Below, one piece after another: positions 17,074-26,813 of a stretch of DNA of 47,534 nt (position 1 is its first letter; every line of letters starts with the position of its first letter). This DNA is from GCA-001735895 sp964651385 (GTDB lineage Bacteria > Pseudomonadota > Gammaproteobacteria > GCA-001735895): assembly GCA_964651385.1 (NCBI GenBank), contig CAZYYM010000016.1:1-47534 (forward strand), written 5' to 3'. The notes beneath the pieces were generated by a model. It saw nothing but the letters and a program-made list of their open reading frames with translations. It had not been told where the DNA came from and searched no databases. A program made the position numbers and the translations under genes.

Positions 17074-18249
17074 ATGAAGCCGCATATTGATCGCGACAAG
17101 TCTCTGGAAGCGCTTTTGCAACAATTACAAAAGTCAGCTGAGACGTCTTTCGAAAATGCAACACCGATACCTTCTGCACTAAACCATTCGAAAGCTTTTC
17201 TCGCATTGGAAAAGAGCAAGGTGTTCCTGCAGGAATGGATTTGCATCGGGCGAGAAGACGAAGTTGCCATTGCGGGTGATTACCTGACACATCAAATCGC
17301 CGATGTACCTGTACTGGTGGTTAGACAACAGGATAAACAGCTCTGTGCCTTTGTTAACGTTTGCGCACATCGGCGGGCCTGCCTGGTCTCAGGCAAAAGC
17401 GGTTCTACCAAGAAATTTACCTGTCCATACCATGCCTGGACTTATGATTGCAGTGGAGTGCTCATTCGCGCGCCCTATATGGAGATGAAGCAGGATTTCG
17501 ATCCATCAAAACATGGCTTACGTCCGCTAAATCTAGAAACCTGGGAGGGTTTCATTTATGTTTCTGTCTCGGATCATCCTCGAACCCGGCTGGCCGATGT
17601 ACTCGCACCTTTTTGTGACAACATTGTCGGTCGCTTTGATATGGGCTGTTACCAGACTGTATTTCGTGAAAGTATGGTTTGGAACGCCAACTGGAAAAAT
17701 TTGATCGAAAATTTCTCCGAAAGTTACCACGTGCCAATGGCGCATGGCAAAACATTCGCACAACATGACAAGGCCCTGGCAGATTATAGTTGCGGCGAAG
17801 ACAGCGATAATTTTAGTTATCATCGGGCAGCACAGCCGGCTGATAGCGGACCGGGTGCAGCGCATCCTGACAATCATCGACTCGAAGGCGACTGGCGACG
17901 CATGATGATCGATTTCTGTATTTTCCCCTGCCATTTGGTGACACTAATGCCGGACTACCTCTGGTACATTTCGGTGCAGCCAAAAGGCGCCGATCAAATG
18001 TTGGCAAGCTGGGGAGTGGCGATGCCTCCTGAAGTGTTGGACGATGTGCCAACGGAAGAATACGACAACTGGCTGGCAAAATTCAGGCATTATATGGAAC
18101 TAGCTAATGGTGAAGATAAGGCACTGGTAGAAGCCTTGCATCGGGGAACCAATTCACCCGTTTTACCCGATGGCACTTATCACCCGTTGGAACGCAACCT
18201 GTGGCAATTTGTGCGTTATTTAAATCGCCTTTGCGGAAATCATAATTAA
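17074..18249 (+). CDS. Rieske non-haem iron oxygenase, alpha-subunit type
   Basis: The product is 391 residues. The N-terminal Rieske [2Fe-2S] domain has CAHRRACLVSGKSGSTKKF followed by CPYHAWTYDCSG, giving the C-x-H ... C-x2-H ligands. The catalytic domain has NLIENFSESYHVPMAHGKTF, with the two His of the mononuclear iron site and an acidic bridge residue. The family dioxygenates aromatic rings or demethylates quaternary amines such as carnitine and betaines; the substrate is not clear here, and no reductase gene lies next to it. The downstream greB start codon directly abuts its TAA stop, so the two are probably co-transcribed. The start lacks a strong ribosome site. Confidence 0.85.
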   Translation: MKPHIDRDKSLEALLQQLQKSAETSFENATPIPSALNHSKAFLALEKSKVFLQEWICIGREDEVAIAGDYLTHQIADVPVLVVRQQDKQLCAFVNVCAHRRACLVSGKSGSTKKFTCPYHAWTYDCSGVLIRAPYMEMKQDFDPSKHGLRPLNLETWEGFIYVSVSDHPRTRLADVLAPFCDNIVGRFDMGCYQTVFRESMVWNANWKNLIENFSESYHVPMAHGKTFAQHDKALADYSCGEDSDNFSYHRAAQPADSGPGAAHPDNHRLEGDWRRMMIDFCIFPCHLVTLMPDYLWYISVQPKGADQMLASWGVAMPPEVLDDVPTEEYDNWLAKFRHYMELANGEDKALVEALHRGTNSPVLPDGTYHPLERNLWQFVRYLNRLCGNHN

Positions 18250-18747
18250 ATGACGCGATACCGCTCGCCCGCGCCAAAGAAGGCCGCTTATATTACCCCG
18301 GAAGGCATGCGTCTATTGGAACGGGAACAAAAAGCCATCTGGTTGACGCGGCGAGAAGTGGTGGCGGCCTTATCGGCAGCAGCTGCCGAGGGGGATCGTT
18401 CAGAAAACGCCGAGTATATTTATCGCAAAAAAGAGCTAGGCGGGATTGACCGGCGCATTCGCTATCTACAAAAGAGGTTACCCGATTTAATAGTTGTCGA
18501 TCAAAAGCCAGCGAGTGACGACCACATCTATTTTGGTGCTACCGTGCGTCTCGAAGATGAAAATAATGAAACACAGGTGTATCGTATTGTCGGTCCTGAC
18601 GAATTTGATCGTGAGGCGCACTATATCAGCATTGACTCTCCTCTGGCGTGCGCCCTGTTAAAACACAAACTCGGTGAAGAGATCGAGGTGTGGGTACCCG
18701 ATGGGCCAACTACCTATTTGATTACCGAAATAAACTACGACGGCTAA
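18250..18747 (+). CDS. greB: Transcript cleavage factor GreB
   Basis: A protein of 165 residues, the GreB length. The N-terminal coiled-coil hairpin carries the tip AEGDRSENAEYIYRKKELG, with the Asp and Glu that reach into the RNA polymerase secondary channel to trigger cleavage of backtracked RNA. The C-terminal FKBP-like domain follows (DSPLACALLKHKLGEEIEVWVP). Its ATG immediately follows the stop of the Rieske gene, and its 3' end overlaps the convergent aminotransferase by 4 nt. GreB over GreA is favoured by the KKAAYITPEGMRLLE start. Confidence 0.92.
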   Translation: MTRYRSPAPKKAAYITPEGMRLLEREQKAIWLTRREVVAALSAAAAEGDRSENAEYIYRKKELGGIDRRIRYLQKRLPDLIVVDQKPASDDHIYFGATVRLEDENNETQVYRIVGPDEFDREAHYISIDSPLACALLKHKLGEEIEVWVPDGPTTYLITEINYDG

Positions 18748-19859
18748 CCTGCCAGGGAACAGAGAATTTCGGCACCCTGCAATAGCTTGTCATTCGGTAC
18801 TGTATAACAGATACGGAAATGACTATTGCGTTCGCTAAATACTGAACCAGGAATGACCAGGACATTATGTTCGATCGCGAGCTCGGTAAAACTATCACCG
18901 TTATATCCCTCCGGCGCTTTGACGAACAGATAAAACGCTCCATCGGCAGCACCGACTTTGAATTTTCCGGAAAGTGCCTCGTACATCAAATTTCGTTTTA
19001 TCTCGTAATCGGATAACTGTTCGCCCATGTCGGTATGGGGGCATGCCAGTGCCGCTTGTTGAGCAACACTGGGTGCACAGACAAAACTGTACTGTTGCAA
19101 CATTGCCATGGCTTCGATGATTTCAAGCGGGCCTGCGGCATAGCCCAGTCGCCATCCGGTCATGCCGAATGATTTGCTGTGTCCGGCGAGCACCAGGCAG
19201 TTTTCAGTATATTCCGAAATGGATCGCATCGTGGTATAGGCGAAATCGCGATAGATCTCGTCGGTTATTACGAGTATGCCATGTTTATCACATAATGCCG
19301 CGATGGCTTCCAGCTCACTATTGTTGAACACACGCCCTGTCGGATTGCCCGGACTATTGAGTAATAATATTTTTGTTCTTGAGGTAATTAGTGAGGCGAG
19401 TTTGCCCGCGTCGATTGAAAATCCATCATCATAGGTATCGAGGTAAACCGCTTTTCCAGCGTTCAAATTTACCAGATGCTTATACATCACAAAATAGGGA
19501 TCCGGGATGATGACTTCATCTCCTTCATCGACCAATGCCAGCAGCGACAGGAATAGCCCACCACTTACGCCCGAAGTTATCAACATCTGTTCGAGGCGAT
19601 AGTCGCGACCTGTAAAAGCCTTTTCATCTGCGATGAGCTGCTCACGTAGCGGCACTATGCCGTTAGTGGGTGTATAACTGTTATAACCTTGTTCGATTGC
19701 GTCGATAGCGGCAGACTTGACCGTATCCGGCACGTCAAAATCGGGTTGGCCGATGCTTAGATTGATAGGGTCCTTCATGCTGCGCGCCAGCTCAAATATG
19801 CGACGGATACCGCTGGCGTCAACGTAACTGGTACGTTTTGCTAGTAGTGACATGTTCAT
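18744..19859 (-). CDS. Class I/II PLP aminotransferase
   Basis: A cytosolic enzyme of 371 residues of the aspartate-aminotransferase fold. The PLP-lysine lies in LVLAGHSKSFGMTGWRLGYAAGP near residue 225, the cofactor Asn/Asp stretch is NSPGNPTGRVF, and the Arg that binds the substrate carboxylate is in SHFRICYTV. It belongs to the AspC/AAT-I subgroup that includes kynurenine and branched-chain-type aminotransferases, so the exact amino acid is undetermined. It lies 15 bp after ychJ on the same strand and probably shares its transcript. Its 3' end overlaps greB by 4 nt. Confidence 0.85.
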   Translation of the reverse strand: MNMSLLAKRTSYVDASGIRRIFELARSMKDPINLSIGQPDFDVPDTVKSAAIDAIEQGYNSYTPTNGIVPLREQLIADEKAFTGRDYRLEQMLITSGVSGGLFLSLLALVDEGDEVIIPDPYFVMYKHLVNLNAGKAVYLDTYDDGFSIDAGKLASLITSRTKILLLNSPGNPTGRVFNNSELEAIAALCDKHGILVITDEIYRDFAYTTMRSISEYTENCLVLAGHSKSFGMTGWRLGYAAGPLEIIEAMAMLQQYSFVCAPSVAQQAALACPHTDMGEQLSDYEIKRNLMYEALSGKFKVGAADGAFYLFVKAPEGYNGDSFTELAIEHNVLVIPGSVFSERNSHFRICYTVPNDKLLQGAEILCSLAG

Positions 19860-19874
19860 TCCTGTTCGTGGTTT

Positions 19875-20258
19875 TTAGGGAATACTATCACCATCAAGAT
19901 AAAACCAACGACCATCTTCTTTGCTAAAACGGCTTAACTCGTGTATTTTTTCAGCTTTGCCGTTTACTTTATATCGAGCGATAAATTCGACAATGGCACT
20001 GGTTTCTGCGGATTCATGCTTGAGGATAGTTAAACAGACCCACTTAATATTCTTTTGAGCAGCCAGGTTAAGACTTTTTGGACGGGTATTGCGATGCCAG
20101 CTTTGCAGTAAATAGTGTTCTTCGTTATGGATAAAGGCAGTATAACGCGACCGCATTAGTTGCTCGGCAGTTTCGGGTAATTTACCAGACAAAAAAAGCC
20201 CGCAACAGAGATTATATGGTTGACCGGAATCGCAGAGGCAGATGTTATCTTTTTTCAT
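19875..20258 (-). CDS. ychJ: YchJ-family SEC-C motif protein
   Basis: A small protein of 127 residues. A zinc-binding SEC-C-like motif is at the N-terminus (CLCDSGQPYNLCCG), then the UPF0225 core (LMRSRYTAFIHNEEHYLLQSWH) and a C-terminal FSKEDGRWFYLDGD. The family is widespread in gammaproteobacteria and not functionally defined. The start lies 6 nt past the T-run of the sucCD terminator and has no visible ribosome site, so expression may depend on read-through or a weak internal promoter. The aminotransferase follows 15 bp downstream. Confidence 0.88.
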   Translation of the reverse strand: MKKDNICLCDSGQPYNLCCGLFLSGKLPETAEQLMRSRYTAFIHNEEHYLLQSWHRNTRPKSLNLAAQKNIKWVCLTILKHESAETSAIVEFIARYKVNGKAEKIHELSRFSKEDGRWFYLDGDSIP

Positions 20259-20263
20259 CGATT

Positions 20264-20290
20264 CAAAAAACGGCGGGGGTTCCTGCCGTT
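20264..20290 (-). terminator. Intrinsic terminator after sucCD
   Basis: Read on the minus strand, an AACGGCAGG / CCGCCGTT stem with a short loop is followed by six T (the A-run at 20265-20270 on the + strand). It lies 25 nt after the sucD stop and directly before the ychJ start. Confidence 0.8.
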
Positions 20291-20314
20291 AACTTAGCAT
20301 GCTTTCGATGAGCC

Positions 20315-21187
20315 TTACCAACCGGTGGCTTGCTGTATGCCTTTACCGAGTTCCGCGGGTGATTTCACCGTGTGCACGCCGGCTTTCTCGAGTGCCGCGA
20401 ATTTCTCTGCGGCGGTGCCCTTACCGCCGGCGATAATTGCACCGGCATGACCCATGCGCTTACCTTTCGGCGCAGTAACGCCGGCGATATAGGAAACAAC
20501 CGGTTTGCTGACATTACTTTGAATGAATTCTGCAGCTTCTTCTTCGGCGGACCCGCCGATTTCACCACACATTAGAATAGCTCTGGTTTCTGGATCAGCT
20601 TCGAACAGCGTTAAAGCATCGATAAAGTTGGTACCCGGAATGGGGTCGCCGCCGATGCCGATGCAAGTGCTCTGGCCGAAATTCAGGTCGGATGTCTGTT
20701 TGACGCATTCGTAGGTCAGGGTGCCCGAACGCGATACCACACCGACCTTGCCGGCCATATGGATGGAACCTGGCATGATGCCGATCTTGCATTCGTCCGG
20801 GGTGATAATGCCGGGGCAATTAGGGCCGATTAATCGGGCGCCACTTTGTTCAACTGCGATTTTGGCCTCGAGCATATCGAGTGTTGGGATTCCTTCGGTA
20901 ATGCAGACGATTAAAGCAATGCCCGATTCGGCCGCTTCGACAATAGAGTCTTTACAGAATGCCGCAGGCACGTAGATAACGGTAGCATCGGCATTGGTTG
21001 TTTCGACTGCATCGCGCACGGTATTAAATACCGGCAGATCAAGATGAGTAGACGCACCTTTCCCGGGTGTTACGCCACCGACCATGTTAGTGCCATAAGC
21101 GATGGCCTGTTCACAGTGGAAAGTGCCCTGTTTCCCGGTGAAACCCTGGCAGATGACTTTGGTGTCTTTGTTGATTAATACGCTCAT
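20315..21187 (-). CDS. sucD: Succinyl-CoA synthetase alpha subunit
   Basis: With SucC it makes succinate and ATP/GTP from succinyl-CoA in the TCA cycle. The product is 290 residues, the standard length. The CoA-binding Rossmann part has CQGFTGKQGTFHCEQAI, and the phosphorylated active-site His lies in GKRMGHAGAIIAGGKGTA at about residue 247. GPNCPGIITP is also present. The start codon overlaps the end of sucC by 4 nt, so the two subunits are translationally coupled. A terminator follows the gene. Confidence 0.97.
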   Translation of the reverse strand: MSVLINKDTKVICQGFTGKQGTFHCEQAIAYGTNMVGGVTPGKGASTHLDLPVFNTVRDAVETTNADATVIYVPAAFCKDSIVEAAESGIALIVCITEGIPTLDMLEAKIAVEQSGARLIGPNCPGIITPDECKIGIMPGSIHMAGKVGVVSRSGTLTYECVKQTSDLNFGQSTCIGIGGDPIPGTNFIDALTLFEADPETRAILMCGEIGGSAEEEAAEFIQSNVSKPVVSYIAGVTAPKGKRMGHAGAIIAGGKGTAAEKFAALEKAGVHTVKSPAELGKGIQQATGW

Positions 21188-22353
21188 TTTGCTTCTCCCA
21201 CGGCAGCTACGATCTTCGCGGCTGCTTCACCCAGGTCCTGCGCCGCGATCAGATTTAGACCGCTGTTATTCAGTAAATCAGTACCCTCGGGGGCTTTGGT
21301 ACCCTCGAGACGTACCACCACGGGCACCGAGATATTCACTTCCGCGACAGCCGCAATTATCCCCTCGGCGATTAGATCGCAACGTACGATGCCACCGAAA
21401 ATATTCACCAGAATACCTTTGACCTTGTCATCCGACAAAATGATCTTGAGGGCTTCCGCCACGCGTTCTTTGGTAGCACCGCCACCGACGTCGAGAAAAT
21501 TGGCTGGATCACCACCGTTGAGTTTGATGATATCCATGGTCGCCATAGCAAGTCCAGCGCCGTTGACCATACAGCCTATTTCGCCGTCGAGTGCCACGTA
21601 ACTGAGATCCCATTCAGCGGCCCGGTTTTCACGCTCGTCTTCCTGAGATTTATCTCGCATCTCGATCAAGTCGGGGTGGCGGAAAACAGCATTGCTGTCG
21701 ATATTGATTTTGCCATCGAGGCAAAGCAGATCGCCACTTTTGGTTATGACCAGTGGGTTGACTTCGACCAGCGCCAGGTCTTTTTCGACTACGAGCTTAC
21801 CCAGCCCTGTGAGCAGTTTAGTAAATTGTTTGATTTGATCACCGCTTAAGCCGAGACCGAAGGCTAGCTCACGACACTGGTAAGGCATGATGCCGAGCAG
21901 TGGATTAATCGTCGCTTTAAGAATTTTTTCTGGAGTCTCGTGCGCAACTTTTTCGATTTCGACACCGCCTTCGGTAGAAGCCATGAGGACCACACGACGC
22001 TTGGAGCGATCCAGAACCGCCCCGAGGTAGAGCTCACTGGAGATGTCGCAAGTTTCTTCGACCAGAATCCGGTTTATCGGCTGGCCATTCGCGTCGGTTT
22101 GAAAGGTTACCAGCTTGGTACCCAATAAGGACTCGGCAAACTGACCCGCTTCGGCGGCGCTATCCACCAGCTTGACGCCGCCTGCCTTGCCGCGTCCGCC
22201 GGCATGAACCTGAGCTTTAACCACTACTTTCGGTGTCGTCAGTGATTCCGCAGCTTTAACGGCTTCGTCTGCGGAAAAGGCAACCGTGCCGTTAGGCACC
22301 GGAATGCCATAGTTACGAAAAAGTTCTTTCGATTGATATTCATGTAGGTTCAT
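21184..22353 (-). CDS. sucC: Succinyl-CoA synthetase beta subunit
   Basis: The nucleotide-binding and succinate-binding subunit, 389 residues. The ATP-grasp domain shows VVVKAQVHAGGRGKAGGVKL near residue 43, and the ligase domain shows FLDVGGGATKERVAEAL and GIVRCDLIAEGII. It precedes sucD with a 4-nt overlap. Unlike E. coli, the operon here is not joined to sucAB or sdh; upstream is a 256-bp spacer in which no specific site was recognised. Confidence 0.97.
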   Translation of the reverse strand: MNLHEYQSKELFRNYGIPVPNGTVAFSADEAVKAAESLTTPKVVVKAQVHAGGRGKAGGVKLVDSAAEAGQFAESLLGTKLVTFQTDANGQPINRILVEETCDISSELYLGAVLDRSKRRVVLMASTEGGVEIEKVAHETPEKILKATINPLLGIMPYQCRELAFGLGLSGDQIKQFTKLLTGLGKLVVEKDLALVEVNPLVITKSGDLLCLDGKINIDSNAVFRHPDLIEMRDKSQEDERENRAAEWDLSYVALDGEIGCMVNGAGLAMATMDIIKLNGGDPANFLDVGGGATKERVAEALKIILSDDKVKGILVNIFGGIVRCDLIAEGIIAAVAEVNISVPVVVRLEGTKAPEGTDLLNNSGLNLIAAQDLGEAAAKIVAAVGEAK

Positions 22354-22609
22354 CTGGCGTCTCTTCTGTTAAAAATGACCCTCGGTTTCTGGGAGATTCG
22401 ATTTGATCGCTTCTTTACCTGATCGAGTGCATTTAGGTTTTAGTGGAAAATTACCGAATAGGTTGATTCTAGTAAAGATTCGGTTGTTTGTCCCTTGAGC
22501 ATGATAGCAAATTGAAATCGACACTTCATAGTGATATCGGCAACGGCATATAAGTCTTCTATGCTTTTATATTAGGTTACCATATAACACGGAATGCGAT
22601 CGCGGCTTT

Positions 22610-24262
22610 TCATGGCCTGGAATTTGATTGCATCACTCTGGGTACAGCTTCCAGTAAGCGTTGAGTATAATCCAGTTGCGGACACCTGATGATGTCATCG
22701 GTTTTGCCCAGTTCGACAATCTTGCCTGCATTCATCACTGCCATGTCATCGCTTAAATATTCGACCACACCGATATTGTGGGTAATAAAAAGCAGCGACA
22801 GGTGTCGTTTTGCGCGCAGTTCTAATAGCAATTGCAGAATTTCCGCCTGGACCGAAACGTCGAGAGCGCTGGTAACTTCGTCGCAGACGATAAAAGAAGG
22901 GCTAAGGCAAAGGGCTCGGGCTATTCCAATGCGCTGCCTCTGACCACCTGAAAATTGATGCGGGTAGCGCCAGAGGTGCTCTGTTTTCATCTGTACCTGT
23001 TCGAGTAATTTCTGTGCAAGTTGAATTCGTTCGTCGTGACTCGAGCCAATGCTGTGAACCGCCATAGGCTCGGTCAGTGTCGTAGCAATAGTAAGACGGG
23101 GATTCAGGGAAGACTGCGGATCCTGAAATATCACTTGCATCTGGCGCCGATAATTCTGTAATTGGCTGGCCTTGAGCTGGGTAATGTCAGTACCCTTGAA
23201 GATAACCTGACCCCCGGTCGGATTGGTCAGTCGCAGTACGGCGCGACCCAGAGTAGTTTTTCCGCAGCCTGATTCACCGACCAGCGCCAGTATCTGTCCG
23301 GCTTTGAGTGTCAGGTTGACATCGTCGACGGCGCGAATATGATCGACCGTGTGTCGTAATAATCCTTTTTTTATCGCGAAATGAACTTCGAGGCTTTTTA
23401 GTTCCAGCAGGGGCGCCGTGTTCGTCGCGGGGGCATGGTCTGGTTTTTCGAGGTTGTCCGGCAGCGATTTGAGCAGCTTATTGGTATAGGCGTGTTGTGG
23501 TTGGCCGATTATGTCGCGTACCGAGCCTGATTCGACAATTTTCCCCTGTTTCATAACCGCGAGCCGGTCACCGATTTCGGAGACCACGCCGAAGTCATGG
23601 GTAATAAATAAAATACCCATGCCGGTTTTTTGTTGCAAATTTTTCATCAGGCGCAGTATATCGGCTTGTACGGTGACATCGAGCGCGGTGGTGGGCTCGT
23701 CGGCAATCAATAAATCCGGCTTGCAGGCCATTGCCATAGCGATTACGGCGCGTTGTCTTTGGCCTCCGGAAAGTCGATGCGGAAATTCATCGACCCGCTG
23801 CGCAGGGTTTTTAATCTGTACCTGTCGCAATGCTTCGACTGAGCGCTCGCGCGCCTCGACATCTGTCATCGCAGGCCAGTGCAGTTGCAGGACTTCAGCA
23901 ATTTGATCGCCAATGGTAAACACGGGGTTTAACGATGTCATTGGCTCCTGGAAAATCATCGCGATTTTCGCGCCACGTATAAATTCCAGTTGCTGTTGAT
24001 TTGCCTGCAACAGGTCGATTTGGTCTACGGTGCCGCCACTGTCCCTATCGGCGAAGAGTATTTGTCCGCCTGGGTGCGAGCTGATGTCGACTGGTAGCAA
24101 TTGCATAATTGATAATGCAGTCACCGATTTGCCACTACCCGATTCGCCAACCAGACAAAAGGTTTCACCCCGATCTATAGCAAAACTCACTCCATCGACA
24201 GCTCGGATAAGCTGATTGCCGGTTTGCAGACTGGTTTGCAAATCTGTGACCCGTAAAAGCAC
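22610..24262 (-). CDS. yejF: Peptide ABC transporter duplicated ATPase (YejF-like)
   Basis: The product is 550 residues, with two fused ATPase domains of the oligopeptide/dipeptide class. The first has Walker A GESGSGKSVT, LSGGQRQRAVIAMA and LLIADEPTTALDV. The second has GESGCGKTTL, FSGGQRQRIGIARAL and FIVCDEVTSALDV. I chose the GTG at 24262, since it overlaps the stop of the permease gene by one base (TAGTG) with GGGGA upstream; the longer open frame from 24376 lies entirely inside the permease. It is the last gene of the four-gene operon. In E. coli YejABEF imports microcin C and peptides. Confidence 0.9.
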   Translation of the reverse strand: MLLRVTDLQTSLQTGNQLIRAVDGVSFAIDRGETFCLVGESGSGKSVTALSIMQLLPVDISSHPGGQILFADRDSGGTVDQIDLLQANQQQLEFIRGAKIAMIFQEPMTSLNPVFTIGDQIAEVLQLHWPAMTDVEARERSVEALRQVQIKNPAQRVDEFPHRLSGGQRQRAVIAMAMACKPDLLIADEPTTALDVTVQADILRLMKNLQQKTGMGILFITHDFGVVSEIGDRLAVMKQGKIVESGSVRDIIGQPQHAYTNKLLKSLPDNLEKPDHAPATNTAPLLELKSLEVHFAIKKGLLRHTVDHIRAVDDVNLTLKAGQILALVGESGCGKTTLGRAVLRLTNPTGGQVIFKGTDITQLKASQLQNYRRQMQVIFQDPQSSLNPRLTIATTLTEPMAVHSIGSSHDERIQLAQKLLEQVQMKTEHLWRYPHQFSGGQRQRIGIARALCLSPSFIVCDEVTSALDVSVQAEILQLLLELRAKRHLSLLFITHNIGVVEYLSDDMAVMNAGKIVELGKTDDIIRCPQLDYTQRLLEAVPRVMQSNSRP

Positions 24263-25437
24263 TATTCCCCGCTCCTCAGGCCAGGGTCGATAGCATCGCG
24301 CAGTGCTTCCCCCATCAGGTTGTATGCGAACACAGTGAGGAAAATCGCTCCACCGGGGAAAGCCGCCATCCACCAATAAAAATTTGACGATTGCACCGCC
24401 TGGTTGAGCATCTGGCCCCAGGATGGTTCATCGACCAGACCCAGGCCGAGGAAACTCAATATCGCTTCAGCAAGTATCGCCGAAGCAACACCGAAACTGG
24501 CAACAACGAGTACTGGCGCGATTCCGTTTGGTAACATGTGCCGAAACAGAATCGAACGGAGCGGTAAGCCACAGGCGATAGCTGCCTGAACAAAGTCCTG
24601 TTGTCGCAGGCGCAGAAATTCGGCGCGTAAATAGCGCGCATAACCCGACCAGCTAGTGATACCGATAATCACCATCATAATGTACAAGCTGCGACCAAAG
24701 AAGGCGACGAAGGTTAATAACAGAAAAAGAGTTGGCACGGCCTCGAATATTTCCACCAGACGCATACCGATCATGTCCACCCAGCCTGAAAAGTACCCCA
24801 TTAAACCACCGATGATAACGCCAATCAGCATCGCAATGCCGGTGGCGACGAATCCAATGCCAAGGGCGATTCGCGATGCGTGAATCATACGACTGAGCAG
24901 ATCGGCGCCATTTGCCTCGGTGCCGAACAGATGGTAGCGCTGCTTGTTACCGAAGGGTTTTTCCAGTCCGGTATCACCTTTGTCCCGCAAGTAATCGCGC
25001 GGCGAATAGGGGATAGGCGTGCGAACTACCCAATCGTAGTCACCGGCCGTTTCGGCCTGTCGATATTGGTCATATACCGTCAACTGCGGCGGCTGTATCC
25101 ATAAATTGCTCAGAATTATCGCCAATAAAACGCCGACAAAAAAGATGATAATGCGTCGTTGAAAGCTATAACGCCGGACAAAAACCAGACCAACGGCCAG
25201 GGAGAAAGTTGTCAGCAATACCACATCACCCGGACTTAGAAAGCGCAGTAATGGGCTCGACCAGACGCCGTGCTGGCTAATCAGAATTGGGTGGCTATTC
25301 GCAATTAGCGGAGCAAAGACGGCTAATAAAACCAGTATCGCAATCCAGCCGATGCCGATACGTGCACTGGTTCGAACGACGGTATCGTGCAGTACGCGCC
25401 GCGCAAAACTTTGGCTGCGACCCGTGGGTTCAGTCAT
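24262..25437 (-). CDS. yejE: Peptide ABC transporter permease (YejE-like) with extra membrane segments
   Basis: The inner-membrane permease of the importer, 391 residues (about 340 in E. coli YejE). The standard permease core is in the C-terminal half: GIGFVATGIAMLIGVIIGGLM, the coupling EAA-type loop (AAIACGLPLRSILFRHMLPN), and SFLGLGLVDEPSWGQML. Between the first helix and this core lies an additional stretch of two more hydrophobic helices (GDVVLLTTFSLAVGLVFVRR and RIIIFFVGVLLAIILSNLW), not usual for YejE. It overlaps yejB by 8 nt and yejF by 1 nt. Confidence 0.85.
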   Translation of the reverse strand: MTEPTGRSQSFARRVLHDTVVRTSARIGIGWIAILVLLAVFAPLIANSHPILISQHGVWSSPLLRFLSPGDVVLLTTFSLAVGLVFVRRYSFQRRIIIFFVGVLLAIILSNLWIQPPQLTVYDQYRQAETAGDYDWVVRTPIPYSPRDYLRDKGDTGLEKPFGNKQRYHLFGTEANGADLLSRMIHASRIALGIGFVATGIAMLIGVIIGGLMGYFSGWVDMIGMRLVEIFEAVPTLFLLLTFVAFFGRSLYIMMVIIGITSWSGYARYLRAEFLRLRQQDFVQAAIACGLPLRSILFRHMLPNGIAPVLVVASFGVASAILAEAILSFLGLGLVDEPSWGQMLNQAVQSSNFYWWMAAFPGGAIFLTVFAYNLMGEALRDAIDPGLRSGE

Positions 25438-26809
25438 AGCTCACGCGGGGGTCGACTATCGCGTATAATATATCGGCAATAATATAACTCAATAGAGTGA
25501 GTAAGCCGCTAACCAGAGTAATCGACAATACCATTTCGCGATCACGCGCCTGTACAGCTTCGACTGCCAACTTGCCCATACCGTCGATGCTGAAAATAGT
25601 TTCGACAATTACAGATCCCGCCAATAATGCCGGTAGCAAGCTTGCGGAAACCGTGATCAGCGGAATCAGGCTATTACGAAACACGTGGTGCCAGAGCACA
25701 TCATGCTCGTTGACGCCTTTGGCGCAAGCAGTGCGTGCATAATCTGCCTGTAGATTTTCAAGTATCGAAGTTCGAGTTAATTTGGCCAGGAAAGCAAAAC
25801 TGCCGTAAGTCAGACAAATGATCGGTAGAATCAGGTGCCAGACACGATCGAACAGGTATCCACGTACGAATTCACCCTGCATCAACTCGAAGGCCAGAGC
25901 GACCGCGAGAATCATTGCCATGACTCCGGTGCAAAAGGTACGCAGGGCTCGAAATTCGGTATAAGCCACCAAGGCACCTGTCGCTGCCAGCAACAACATC
26001 AAAAATAAATAGCCGACTGTCGAGCCGTCTCCGGTTAGGGTGCTCACCATCCAGTAACCGATTATCGCCCCGCTGGCCGCCATAAAGGTTATTCGAGGTC
26101 TAGTCTTAAGACGATTACTAAGCTGGGTAAATAATCCGGTCATCAAACCTGTTAGCAAGAGCAGAATTAAAATATCGAGCCAGTCCGTCCAATGGGGCAG
26201 AAAGGGCATATCCTTTGCGGCGCGTTCGCTCAATCCCGATGTCGGGAACCAGTGCCAGTATTGTTCGCTGGCGAAGAATCCGATCAGTAATACACCCGCG
26301 AGCATAGTCGGCACCGACCACAGAGCCATCATCGTCATGCCAGTGCCGGTGTCGAATGCTTTACCCCGGTGGGTGGCGGCATAAACACCGATGACAATGG
26401 AAATCAGATAAATGATTGGGATCGAAATGACATTTAGTAACAAAGTAATTGGAATGCGTTCGGCAAGCAATTCACTGACATTGCGACCGTACTGAAAACT
26501 GGTGCCCAAATCTGCAACCTTAAATCCAAATCCATCGGCCCCGTTTTCGTTATTTCGCGTAAAGCCGATGGGTGAGATATTGTTGAGCCATCGCAGGTAT
26601 TGTAATGGTGCGGGCAAGTCGAGACCGTAGCGGCGATTGTAATATTCTTCCATCGCTCTTTTGACTTCAGGTTCGAGGTTTTGCCCCTCAATTAGCGATT
26701 GGGCACTAATGCCGCCCGGTGCTGCGGCCATCACCGTAAATACAATAATTGTGATGCCGATTAGCGTCGGTATCATTAGTAACAGGCGCCGCAAAATATA
26801 GCTATACAT
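25430..26809 (-). CDS. yejB: Peptide ABC transporter permease (YejB-like) with insertion
   Basis: The product is 459 residues, against about 364 for E. coli YejB. The N-terminus (YILRRLLLMIPTLIGITIIVF) and the C-terminal permease core (YARTACAKGVNEHDVLWHHVFRNSL, with a coupling loop and SIDGMGKLAVEA) are normal. Between them is an insertion of about 100 residues (around residues 210-315) holding four hydrophobic helices, for example WLDILILLLLTGLMTGLF and VGYLFLMLLLAATGALVAY. The gene starts 4 bp after the binding-protein gene and overlaps yejE. Confidence 0.85.
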   Translation of the reverse strand: MYSYILRRLLLMIPTLIGITIIVFTVMAAAPGGISAQSLIEGQNLEPEVKRAMEEYYNRRYGLDLPAPLQYLRWLNNISPIGFTRNNENGADGFGFKVADLGTSFQYGRNVSELLAERIPITLLLNVISIPIIYLISIVIGVYAATHRGKAFDTGTGMTMMALWSVPTMLAGVLLIGFFASEQYWHWFPTSGLSERAAKDMPFLPHWTDWLDILILLLLTGLMTGLFTQLSNRLKTRPRITFMAASGAIIGYWMVSTLTGDGSTVGYLFLMLLLAATGALVAYTEFRALRTFCTGVMAMILAVALAFELMQGEFVRGYLFDRVWHLILPIICLTYGSFAFLAKLTRTSILENLQADYARTACAKGVNEHDVLWHHVFRNSLIPLITVSASLLPALLAGSVIVETIFSIDGMGKLAVEAVQARDREMVLSITLVSGLLTLLSYIIADILYAIVDPRVSYD

Positions 26810-26813
26810 GGAT

